This document shows, in pieces, positions 1 to 7,779 of a DNA stretch of 64,000 nucleotides (its first letter is position 1; every line of letters starts with the position of its first letter). Origin of the DNA: Streptomyces sp. AM 2-1-1. Lineage in GTDB: Bacteria; Actinomycetota; Actinomycetes; Streptomycetales; Streptomycetaceae. Under the pieces are notes generated by a model that was given only the letters and a program-made list of their open reading frames with translations, was not told where the DNA came from and ran no database searches. A program made the translations under genes and the position numbers. The stretch covers positions 992,001 to 1,056,000 of the forward strand of contig NZ_CP119147.1 in assembly GCF_029167645.1 (NCBI RefSeq). The letters run 5' to 3'.

Positions 1-1
1 G

Positions 2-1102
2 TACACGATCCGCGGGTACTGGCGGGCTCCCGAGCACAACGCGCGGGCCTTCACCGAGGACGGTTTCTACCGGACCGGCGACATCGTGCGCCGCACCCCC
101 ACCGGCCACCTCGTCGTGGAGGGCCGGGCCAAGGACCAGATCAACCGGGGCGGCGAGAAGATCGCGCCGGAGGAGGTCGAGAACATCATCCTCGCCCACC
201 CCTCCGTCCACGACGTCTCGGTCGTCGCGGTCCCCGACGCCTACCTCGGTGAGCGCTCCCTGGCCTACGTGATCCTCCGCGAGGGTGCTGAGCCGCTCAA
301 GTCCGTCGCCGTCAAGCGGTTCGTCCGCGAGCGCGGGATCGCCGCGTACAAGGTCCCCGACCTCGTCGAGTTCGTCAACGTGTTCCCGCAGACCGGGATC
401 GGCAAGATCAGCAAGAAGAGCCTGCGGTCCGCCGCGCCGGCTCCGCACCACGAGGAAAGGCCCGCACCCATGGCGCTGCCCGCCATCGCCCCGTACCCGC
501 TGCCGACGGCGGACGAGCTGCCCGCCAACCGGGTCGCCTGGACGGTCGATCCGTCCCGCGCGGTGCTGCTCGTCCACGACCTGCAGAACCACTTCCTGAA
601 CGCGTTCCCGGCCGGTGAGCAGCCGCTGACCGGGATGCTGGAGAACACCGCCAGGGTGCTGGAGGAGTGCCGCGACCGGGGCGTCCCGGTGGTGCACTCG
701 GCGCAGCGCGGGGGGCAGACACCCGAGGAGCGCGGGCTCCAGCTGGACTTCTGGGGGCCCGGCGTGGCGGACGATCCGGCCGCGCTCTCCGGTCCGGCGA
801 AGACGGCTCCCGCGGAGGGCGAGTACTCCCTCACCAAGTGGAAGTACAGCGCCTTCGTGCGGACCGGACTCGACGAGATCCTGCGGGAACTGGGCCGGGA
901 CCAGTTGATCGTCGTCGGCGTGTACGCGCACATCGGTGTGCTGATGAGCGCGGTGGACGCGTGGCAGCGCGACATCCAGGCGTTCGTCGTCGCCGACGCG
1001 GTCGCCGACTTCTCCCGCGCGGACCACGACATGGCGCTGCGGTACGCCGCCGGCCGCTGCGCCGTGGTGACCACCGCCGACGCTCTCTTCCAGGAGGTCT
1101 GA
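2..1102 (+). CDS. 2,3-dihydroxybenzoate-AMP ligase (C-terminal part) fused in frame to isochorismatase
   Basis: The gene begins before the window. The first ~155 codons are the C-terminal end of a DHB adenylating enzyme (EntE/DhbE). Visible are the A7/A8 core (YRTGD, then [20 protein letters not shown]) and the A10 lysine motif (TGIGKISKK). With no stop codon the frame runs into a complete isochorismatase (DhbB/EntB/PhzD family) starting near the ATG at 470. It has the catalytic Asp in LLVHDLQN, the Lys in LTKWKYSAF and the GVYAHIGVL motif, where Val replaces the Cys seen in many EntB/DhbB proteins, as in PhzD. An AGGAAAGG sequence 9 bases before ATG 470 could also allow separate internal translation. 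The usual carrier domain of EntB is absent here and is encoded by the next gene, 4 bases downstream. Role: converts isochorismate to 2,3-dihydro-DHB and activates DHB for siderophore assembly. Confidence 0.9.
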   Translation, partial: YTIRGYWRAPEHNARAFTEDGFYRTGDIVRRTPTGHLVVEGRAKDQINRGGEKIAPEEVENIILAHPSVHDVSVVAVPDAYLGERSLAYVILREGAEPLKSVAVKRFVRERGIAAYKVPDLVEFVNVFPQTGIGKISKKSLRSAAPAPHHEERPAPMALPAIAPYPLPTADELPANRVAWTVDPSRAVLLVHDLQNHFLNAFPAGEQPLTGMLENTARVLEECRDRGVPVVHSAQRGGQTPEERGLQLDFWGPGVADDPAALSGPAKTAPAEGEYSLTKWKYSAFVRTGLDEILRELGRDQLIVVGVYAHIGVLMSAVDAWQRDIQAFVVADAVADFSRADHDMALRYAAGRCAVVTTADALFQEV

Positions 1103-1106
1103 ACCG

Positions 1107-1334
1107 ATGTCCCTCACCCTCGAACTGATCCGCGCCGACGTCGCCGACTCCCTCGGCGAGGACCCCGAGGACATCCCGGTCGACGAGAACCTCGTGGACC
1201 ACGGACTGGACTCGGTACGGATCATGGCGCTGCTCGAACGCTGGCGCCGCGACCACGGTGTGACGGCCGCCTTCGCCGATCTCGCCGAACAGCCCGCCAT
1301 CGAGGCGTGGTTGCCGCTGCTGGTGGCCTCGTGA
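1107..1334 (+). CDS. free-standing aryl carrier protein
   Basis: A 75-residue single-domain carrier protein. The phosphopantetheine attachment serine lies in DHGLDSVRIM (about residue 36), the pattern of the C-terminal ArCP domain of EntB/DhbB. It would receive activated 2,3-dihydroxybenzoate from the adenylation enzyme encoded just upstream and present it to the condensation domain of the NRPS just downstream. The ATG lies 4 bases after the previous stop and its TGA overlaps the GTG of the NRPS gene, which indicates tight translational coupling. In most enterobactin systems this domain is fused to isochorismatase; here it is detached. Confidence 0.9.
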   Translation: MSLTLELIRADVADSLGEDPEDIPVDENLVDHGLDSVRIMALLERWRRDHGVTAAFADLAEQPAIEAWLPLLVAS

Positions 1335-4300
1335 GTGCCCCGGCCGCGAGCCTCGGAGCGCCGCCGGCCGGCGCCCCGGACACCGTACTGCCGCTGACGT
1401 CGGCCCAGTCGGGCATGTGGTACGCCCAGGCGCTCGACCCGCTGAGCCCGGCGCTGAACACCGCGGAGTGCGTGGAGATCGACGGTCCCGTCGACCCGGA
1501 GCTCTTCGGTGCCGCACTGCGCCAGGTGGTCGCGGAGGCGGACGCGCTGCGGATCCGGGTGGAGGACTCCCCCGATGGTCCGCGCCAGCGGATCCGTGCC
1601 GAGGTCGAACCGGCGTTGCGCACGGCCGATCTGCGGGCGGAGAAGGACCCGGACCGGGTCGCCGGGACGTGGATGCGGGACGATCTCGCCCGCCCCGTCG
1701 ACCTCACCCGCCAACCGGTCTTCGGGCAGGCGCTCTTCCGCGTGGGCGAGCAGCGGTGGCTGTGGTACCAGCGCATCCACCACCTCGCCATGGACGGCTT
1801 CGGCTACTCGCTGCTCGTACGGCGCACCGCCGAGGTCTACAGCGCCCTGGCAAAGGGTGAGGCACCCGCCCCGACGCCGTTCCGGCCACTGGCCGAACTG
1901 GTCGCGCAGGACGCCGAGTACCGCGCGTCCGACGCCCTGGCGGCGGACCGGGCCCACTGGAGCGAGGCGTTCGCCGACCGGCCCGAGGCACCCCACCTCG
2001 CCGGGCGCGGCGCGCTGCCGTCGCGGACCTCGCTGCGCCGCACGGTGTCGCTGCCGCGTGAAACGACCGAGGCGGTACGCCGGTTGGCGGACGGTCTCCG
2101 GGCGACCTGGCCGGAGGTGCTGATCGCCGCGCAGGCGCTCTACGCCTCCCGCGCCACCGGCCGCTCGGACGTCGTGCTCGGGCTGCCCATGATGGGCCGG
2201 ATGGGTTCGGTGGCGCTGCGGGTGCCGGGCATGGTCATGAACGTCCTGCCGCTGCGGCTGGAGGTCTCCCCCGCTGCGGACTTCGCCCACCTGGTCCGCC
2301 AGGTCGTGCTCGGCATCCGCGCCGTCCGCCGCCACCAGCGCTACCGTTACGAGGACATCCGCCGCGACCTCGGGCTGCTCGGCGAGAGCCGCGCCCTGGT
2401 CGGCCCGCTGGTCAACGTCATGCCCTTCGACTACGACGTGCGGTTCGCCGGTGCCCCCGTGCGGGCCCGCAACCTCTCGGCCGGGCAGGTGGAGGACCTG
2501 ACCGTCAACATCCACGACCGGGCAGACGGCCGCGGACTGCTCATCGACTACGACGCGAACCCGGCCCTCTACACCGAGGACGACCTCGCGGCCCACCAGG
2601 ACAGGTTCACCGGCCTCGTCGGGCGGCTGGCCGAGGCGGACCCGCACCTTCCGCTCGCCGCGCACACCATCGCCACGCCGGGCGAAGTCTCGCTGATCCT
2701 GTCGGAGTTCAACCGCACGGAGCGTGAGCTCCCCGCGACCAACCTGATCGGCCCCATCGAGTCGCGGGCCCGCCGGACCCCGAACGCCACGGCCCTGGTG
2801 TACGGCGCCGAGTCGCTCACCTACGCGGAGCTGAACGCCCGGGCCAACCGGCTGGCCCGGCACCTGCGCACCCTCGGCGCCCGCCCGGACGCGGTGGTGG
2901 CCCTCTCGGTGCCCCGGTCCGTCGAGCTGATCGTGGTGCTGCTGGCCATCCTCAAGACGGGCGCCGCCTACCTGCCGCTCGACCCGGACTACCCGGAGCA
3001 GCGCCTGCTGGACATGATCGAGGACGCGGCGCCGGTCTGCGCGGTGACCGACCGGGAGGGCAGGCTGCCGGAGGGCGGCACGACCCCGCTGGTCGTGCTG
3101 GACGGGCTCGACGTGTCGGACCGGCTGCCGACCGACCCGGGCCGCCCGCTCACCCCCTCCCACCCGGCGTACGTCATCTACACCTCGGGTTCCACCGGCC
3201 GCCCCAAGGGGGTCGTCGTCTCGCACGGGGCGATCGACAACCGGCTGCGGTGGATGCAGGACACCTACCGGCTGGTCCCCGGCGACCGGGTGCTGCAGAA
3301 GACACCGTCGTCGTTCGACGTCTCCGTGTGGGAGTTCTTCTGGCCGTTGCGCGAGGGCGCGACGCTCGTGGTCGCGGAACCCGGCGGCCACCGCGATCCG
3401 GCGTACCTCGCCCGCCTCGTGCGCGAACAGGGCGTCACCACCGTGCACTTCGTGCCGTCCATGCTCCAGGTCTTCCTGGCCGAGCCGGAGGCGGCCCGGT
3501 GCACGGGCCTCACCCGGGTGTTCTGCAGCGGCGAGGCGCTGGCCCGGGAGACCGCGAACCTCTTCGCGCGCACGCTGCCGGGGGCCGGGCTGCACAACCT
3601 GTACGGCCCGACCGAGGCGGCGGTGGACGTCACCCACCACACCTGTGCCGCGGAGGGCAGCGGCCCGGTACCCATCGGGCGTCCGGTGTGGAACACCCGG
3701 CTGTACGTGCTCGACGCGGCGCTCCAGCTCTGCCCGCCCGGCGTCCCGGGGGAGCTCTTCCTCGCCGGACGCCAGCTGGCCGACGGATACCTGGACCGCC
3801 CCGAGCTGACCGCGACGCGTTTCGTCGCCGACCCCTTCGGCCCCGCCGGCAGCCTCATGTACCGGACCGGCGACCTGGCACGGTGGACCACCGGCGGCGA
3901 GGTCGAGTACCTCGGCCGCACCGACCACCAGGTGAAGCTGCGCGGCCAGCGCATCGAACTCGGCGAGATCGAGGCGGCCCTGGCCGCACGGCCCGGTGTC
4001 GAGGGCGCCTGCGCCCTGGTGCGCGAGGACGACGGCGGCGAGCAGCGCCTCGTCGGTTACGTGCAGGGGCAGGCGGACCCCGCCGGGGTGCGGGCGGCGC
4101 TCGCACGGGTGCTGCCCGACCACATGGTCCCGGCCGCCGTGGTCGTGCTGGAGGCGTTCCCGCTGAGCCCGGCCGGGAAGCTCGACCGGCGTGCCCTGCC
4201 CGCACCGGTGTTCTCCGGCGGCACGGGGGGCCGACGCCCGTCCGGGCCCCTGGAGGAGAAGCTGACGCGGCTCTTCGCCGAGGTGCTCGGCGTCGAACAC

Positions 4301-5257
4301 GCCGGGCCGGACGACGCGTTCTTCGACCTCGGTGGCACCTCGCTGCTCGCCATGCGGCTGGTGGCGCGGGTACGGGAGGAGTGCGCGACGGAGCTGACGA
4401 TCGGCTCGCTCTTCGAGACGCCGACTCCGGCGGCCCTGGCCGCGCGCCTCGCGGGCCCCGGCGCGGGTGCCGACGACGCGCTGGACGTGCTGCTGCCCCT
4501 GCGCGGCGGAGACGGCCGTCCTGCGCTCTTCGCGTTCCACCCCGCGGGCGGCATCGCCTGGTGCTATGCGGGCCTCTCCGCCCGGCTGGGGCCCGATCAG
4601 CCGCTCTACGCCGTCCAGGTGCGGGGGCTGACCGACGACGAGCCGCTCGCGGAAACCCTGCGGGACCAGGCCGTCGACTACACCGCGCGCCTGCGCGCCG
4701 TACAGCCGCACGGGCCGTACCGGCTGGTGGGCTGGTCGGTGGGCGGAGTCCTCGCGCACGCCGTGGCGGTGCTGCTCCAGGAGGCGGGCGAGGAGGTCGA
4801 ACTCCTCGCGCTGCTCGACTCGTTCCCGTCCGAGATGTGGCGCGCCCGCCCGGCGCCCGAGGAGGGCGACGCGCTCACCGCGGTGCTGCGGATGGCCGGT
4901 TTCGAGCGTACGGACGAGGCGAGCCGTGAGGACGTGCTGGCCACCCTGCGCCGGGCGGGCAGCCCGCTCGCCGGCCTCGGCGACCGTACTCTGTCGAGGA
5001 TCGTCGACATCGTGCCGCACCATGCGCGGCTCATGCGCGAGCACCGGCACGACACCTTCCGGGGCGACGTCCTCTTCTTCACGGCCGCCGCGCCGAGGGC
5101 GGAGGACTGGCTCACCCGGGAGTCCTGGCACGCGCACGTGACCGGTGAGATCGTCAACCACGATCTCGACTGCACCCACGCCACGTTGCTCCAGGGCGCT
5201 AACCTCGACACCGTCGCGACGGTCCTCGCGGCCCGGCTGAAGGAGCTCGACGGATGA
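1331..5257 (+). CDS. EntF-like nonribosomal peptide synthetase, C-A-T-TE, predicted serine module
   Basis: About 1308 residues, close to E. coli EntF (1293). The GTG at 1331 overlaps the preceding TGA (GTGA), so I prefer it to upstream codons. Domain order: condensation (HHLAMDG near residue 150), adenylation (YTSGSTGRPKG near 620; FDVSVWEFFW; TVHFVPSML; RVFCSGEA; HNLYGPTEAAVDV), thiolation (FFDLGGTSLLAM near 1000) and thioesterase (GWSVGG near 1134, His in CTHATLL near 1282). The adenylation pocket residues I can place (D, V, W, H, F, S, L, V, D, Lys) match the serine code of EntF. This supports DHB-Ser condensation and TE-catalysed trimerisation and lactonisation, that is, enterobactin or a close relative. 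It is followed by coupled mbtH-like and PPTase genes. Confidence 0.93.
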   Translation: MSAPAASLGAPPAGAPDTVLPLTSAQSGMWYAQALDPLSPALNTAECVEIDGPVDPELFGAALRQVVAEADALRIRVEDSPDGPRQRIRAEVEPALRTADLRAEKDPDRVAGTWMRDDLARPVDLTRQPVFGQALFRVGEQRWLWYQRIHHLAMDGFGYSLLVRRTAEVYSALAKGEAPAPTPFRPLAELVAQDAEYRASDALAADRAHWSEAFADRPEAPHLAGRGALPSRTSLRRTVSLPRETTEAVRRLADGLRATWPEVLIAAQALYASRATGRSDVVLGLPMMGRMGSVALRVPGMVMNVLPLRLEVSPAADFAHLVRQVVLGIRAVRRHQRYRYEDIRRDLGLLGESRALVGPLVNVMPFDYDVRFAGAPVRARNLSAGQVEDLTVNIHDRADGRGLLIDYDANPALYTEDDLAAHQDRFTGLVGRLAEADPHLPLAAHTIATPGEVSLILSEFNRTERELPATNLIGPIESRARRTPNATALVYGAESLTYAELNARANRLARHLRTLGARPDAVVALSVPRSVELIVVLLAILKTGAAYLPLDPDYPEQRLLDMIEDAAPVCAVTDREGRLPEGGTTPLVVLDGLDVSDRLPTDPGRPLTPSHPAYVIYTSGSTGRPKGVVVSHGAIDNRLRWMQDTYRLVPGDRVLQKTPSSFDVSVWEFFWPLREGATLVVAEPGGHRDPAYLARLVREQGVTTVHFVPSMLQVFLAEPEAARCTGLTRVFCSGEALARETANLFARTLPGAGLHNLYGPTEAAVDVTHHTCAAEGSGPVPIGRPVWNTRLYVLDAALQLCPPGVPGELFLAGRQLADGYLDRPELTATRFVADPFGPAGSLMYRTGDLARWTTGGEVEYLGRTDHQVKLRGQRIELGEIEAALAARPGVEGACALVREDDGGEQRLVGYVQGQADPAGVRAALARVLPDHMVPAAVVVLEAFPLSPAGKLDRRALPAPVFSGGTGGRRPSGPLEEKLTRLFAEVLGVEHAGPDDAFFDLGGTSLLAMRLVARVREECATELTIGSLFETPTPAALAARLAGPGAGADDALDVLLPLRGGDGRPALFAFHPAGGIAWCYAGLSARLGPDQPLYAVQVRGLTDDEPLAETLRDQAVDYTARLRAVQPHGPYRLVGWSVGGVLAHAVAVLLQEAGEEVELLALLDSFPSEMWRARPAPEEGDALTAVLRMAGFERTDEASREDVLATLRRAGSPLAGLGDRTLSRIVDIVPHHARLMREHRHDTFRGDVLFFTAAAPRAEDWLTRESWHAHVTGEIVNHDLDCTHATLLQGANLDTVATVLAARLKELDG

Positions 5258-5469
5258 CCGCCGTGAACACACCGTTCGACCCCGCGCCCGCCGGGGCCGG
5301 GCCCACCCATCTGGTCCTGGAGAACGCCTCCGGCCGCCGGTCGCTGTGGCCCGCCTGGCGCGCGGTGCCCGCGGGGTGGAGCGTCGGCTCGGGGCCCGCG
5401 ACCTACGAGGAGTGCGTCGGCCGGCTCGCCCCGCGGTCCGGCTCCGCGGGCGCGACGGTGCGGCGGTGA
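5254..5469 (+). CDS. MbtH-like protein
   Basis: A 71-residue MbtH-family protein, normally a chaperone or activator that binds NRPS adenylation domains. The family core SLWPAWRAVPAGW and a C-terminal YEECV segment are visible. The usual acidic EGQ just before SLWP is replaced by ASGRR, which is somewhat divergent. The ATG overlaps the NRPS stop (ATGA) and the stop overlaps the next GTG, so it is co-translated with its presumed partner. Confidence 0.85.
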   Translation: MTAVNTPFDPAPAGAGPTHLVLENASGRRSLWPAWRAVPAGWSVGSGPATYEECVGRLAPRSGSAGATVRR

Positions 5470-6197
5470 GCACGATGTCCCTCGTGCGGCCCTGGGCGCC
5501 GGGAGACCGGCCTCCGGGGCCGTCCGCGCTGGAGGGTCCCGGTCCGCTGCTGTGGTCCGTGCGCCCCGGGGCTCCGGTTGCGGCCGACGCGGATCCGTTC
5601 GGGCCCTCCGGCCCGTCCGTGCTGGACGCCGAGGAGCGGGGCCGGGTCGCGGCGTTGCTGCGCCCCGAGGACCGTGCGATGTACGCGGCCTCGCACACGG
5701 CGTTGCGGGTGCTGCTCGGCGGGGTCCTGGAACTCCCGCCCGCGAAGGTGGAGTTGATGCGGCTCCCGTGCCCGGGGTGCGGCGCCCCGCACGGCCGTCC
5801 GGCCGTCGCGGGCCCGCCGGGAGAGCGGGTGCACTTCTCGCTGTCGCACACCGCGGGGCTGGCGCTGGTGGCCCTGGCCACCCGGCCGGTCGGCGTGGAC
5901 GTCGAGCGGCTGCCTTCGCCCAGGACGGCCGACGAGGCGGCGACGGCCCTCCACCCCGACGAGCGGGCGGAGTTGGCGGCCCTGCCGGCGGCGGACCGGC
6001 CGGCCGCCTTCGTACGGTGCTGGACCCGCAAGGAGGCGTACCTCAAGGGCACCGGGGAAGGGCTCTCCGGGGAGGCGCTGAGCGGCGCCTACCTGGGGAC
6101 GGGACCGGCTCCGGCCGCTCCGCCCGCAGGATGGGCCCTGCACGACGTCGAGGTACCGGCCGGTTACGCCGCCGCCCGCGCGCTACGGACCGACTGA
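5466..6197 (+). CDS. 4'-phosphopantetheinyl transferase (Sfp/EntD type)
   Basis: About 243 residues from the GTG at 5466, which overlaps the MbtH stop; ATG 5475 is an alternative. Family motifs: VHFSLSHTAGLALVAL, the magnesium-binding GVDVERL and WTRKEAYLKGTGEGL. It transfers phosphopantetheine from CoA to the serine of the aryl carrier protein and of the NRPS thiolation domain, making both active. As the last gene of the coupled operon it is probably dedicated to this siderophore pathway. It ends one base before the convergent esterase stop. Confidence 0.9.
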   Translation: MSTMSLVRPWAPGDRPPGPSALEGPGPLLWSVRPGAPVAADADPFGPSGPSVLDAEERGRVAALLRPEDRAMYAASHTALRVLLGGVLELPPAKVELMRLPCPGCGAPHGRPAVAGPPGERVHFSLSHTAGLALVALATRPVGVDVERLPSPRTADEAATALHPDERAELAALPAADRPAAFVRCWTRKEAYLKGTGEGLSGEALSGAYLGTGPAPAAPPAGWALHDVEVPAGYAAARALRTD

Positions 6198-6198
6198 G

Positions 6199-7461
6199 TC
6201 AGCCGCGGCCGAGCAGCCGGGTCAGTCCGTCCGCCATCTCCGTACGCCACCACACGTAGTCGTGGCCGCCGTTGAACTCGCGGTACGCACAGTCGTATCC
6301 GGCCTCGTCGAGCACCTCGCGCAGGCGCCGCGCGGCGGGCAGCGCCACCCACTCCTGTTCGCCGAAGGAGAGCCTGAACCGCACCGGGCGGCGCGGGGCG
6401 GCGGCGATCCGGCGGGTGAGCCACTCCGGCTCCGGTCCGTTCGGCCACCAGTAGGAGGCCGACTGGACCAGTGCGTTGCCGAAGCGGTGCGGGGCGCTCA
6501 GCGCCGTGTACGTCGCCGACAGACCGCCCAGGCTCTGCCCGGCGATCACGGTGCGTGCCGGGTCGTCGGTCAGGGGCAGACGCCGGGCGGCCCACGGGAG
6601 CAACTCCTCCGCCAAGAACGACGCGTGGGCAAAGTTGCAGGCCAGATCCCGCCACCGGGTGCCGGAGTCGACCGAGTCCACCAGGATCGCCGCCGTCGGC
6701 GGGATGCGGCCGTCCGCGATGAGGTTGTCGAGGAGGTTCGCGATGCCCAGGTGCGGCTGCCAGTGCTCGCCGTCCAGCAGGACCAGGACCGGGAGGCGTT
6801 CCCGGTCGGCACCCTCACCGGCGGCGGGCGGTTCGTACAACCAGACCGTGCGGGCCTCCCCGAGGTGGGCGCTGGGGACCTCGTGCACGCTCACGGTGCC
6901 GCGGGGCGCCTCCGGGCGGGGGTCCCAGTCCGAGACGGCCGGCTCCGGCCGGATCTGGGCCCAGGACACCGGGTCGCCGTCCCAGCGGCGGGGAAGTGTG
7001 CGGGAGTTCAGGGGGTCGGCGCGGCGCCGGGTCCGCAGCCACTGCCAGTAACCGGGGCCGTCGCCGTCGGGGCCGTCGCCCTCGTCGACGTAGAAGTCGT
7101 ACGTACCGCGCCAGTCGCGGCGCAGCCGGAGCGTCCAGTGCCAGACGTCGGTGCCGGGGACGCGCTCCATCAGGTTCCCGCGGGGGGCGCGCGGGTCACC
7201 GAGCTTGTTGGGGAGGACCTGGACCGCCCGGGTCGTCGCCGTGCCCCGCCACAGGAAGGTGACCGCCGCGTGCTCGGGACTGCCCTGCGGATCGGGGGCG
7301 ACCAACGGGGTGCCGCGCTCGCGCACCCGCACCCAGAACTCCTCGACCCCTTCGGGACCGGGGAGTTCGACCCCGGGGGCCGCGAGGAACGGGATCGCGT
7401 CGGGACGCGCGAGCCTCGGCGGATGGAGGGGGGCCCCTTCGGGCGGTGCGGACGCGAACAT
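6199..7461 (-). CDS. fes: ferric enterobactin (catechol siderophore) esterase, Fes/IroD family
   Basis: About 420 residues from the ATG at 7461, downstream of an iron box on the same strand; the frame stays open further upstream. An N-terminal Fes-type sandwich domain (WHWTLRLRRDWRGTYDFYV) precedes an alpha/beta-hydrolase domain with LVLLDGEHW, the nucleophile elbow GQSLGG and the histidine in GGHDYVWW. It should hydrolyse the Ser-lactone backbone of the ferric catechol siderophore in the cytoplasm and release iron. No signal peptide is visible. Its position, convergent with the biosynthesis genes, fits an enterobactin-type trilactone product. Confidence 0.88.
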   Translation of the reverse strand: MFASAPPEGAPLHPPRLARPDAIPFLAAPGVELPGPEGVEEFWVRVRERGTPLVAPDPQGSPEHAAVTFLWRGTATTRAVQVLPNKLGDPRAPRGNLMERVPGTDVWHWTLRLRRDWRGTYDFYVDEGDGPDGDGPGYWQWLRTRRRADPLNSRTLPRRWDGDPVSWAQIRPEPAVSDWDPRPEAPRGTVSVHEVPSAHLGEARTVWLYEPPAAGEGADRERLPVLVLLDGEHWQPHLGIANLLDNLIADGRIPPTAAILVDSVDSGTRWRDLACNFAHASFLAEELLPWAARRLPLTDDPARTVIAGQSLGGLSATYTALSAPHRFGNALVQSASYWWPNGPEPEWLTRRIAAAPRRPVRFRLSFGEQEWVALPAARRLREVLDEAGYDCAYREFNGGHDYVWWRTEMADGLTRLLGRG

Positions 7462-7488
7462 ACCGGCGAACTCCGAAGAACGATGACG

Positions 7489-7507
7489 GATAAGGCTTAC
7501 CTTACCT
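7489..7507 (-). promoter_or_regulatory. iron box (IdeR/DmdR type) for the esterase
   Basis: Read on the minus strand it contains AGGTAAGGTAAGCCTTA, matching about 13 of 19 positions of the actinobacterial consensus TTAGGTTAGGCTAACCTAA. It lies about 30 bases before the esterase ATG, where a DmdR/IdeR repressor would block transcription when iron is sufficient. Confidence 0.65.
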
Positions 7508-7677
7508 CGCGTCCGCCGACGTATCCGGAGTCCCCGTGCGGAGACCCCGCGGTGACCCCCGCGCGGCAGCCCGGCGAGGCTCGCACCGAGGCCCGCACGA
7601 AAGCACCCGCGAGGCCCGCGCCGACCTCGCGCTCCGGCAACCCGGCCCACGAGCACCCCGCTTGACCCCTGGAGGTT

Positions 7678-7696
7678 TACTTAGGCTAACCTAACC
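7678..7696 (+). promoter_or_regulatory. iron box (IdeR/DmdR type) for the surface protein
   Basis: TTTACTTAGGCTAACCTAA matches about 16 of 19 consensus positions and contains the full TTAGG-C-TAACCTAA core. It lies 83 bases before the ATG of the repeat protein at 7780, a normal promoter distance. Confidence 0.8.
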
Positions 7697-7779
7697 CCTT
7701 GTTGGCGCCCTCCTGCCGAAACGGTCAGCGAACGCCGCCCTTCTCCCCCGCACCTCTTCTTGCCTGCCAGGAGCCCGCC

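Larger units (their letters stand above)
7462..7779. other. divergent iron-controlled intergenic region
   Basis: A 318-bp non-coding gap between the minus-strand esterase and the plus-strand surface protein. It holds two iron boxes (7489-7507 and 7678-7696), one for each direction. I see no small gene in the rest. Confidence 0.7.

Noticed and set aside
7699..7779. Upstream start for the surface protein
   Set aside because: The extra 27 codons contain no signal-peptide logic and place the start only a few bases after the iron box; ATG 7780 has a good ribosome site and signal peptide.
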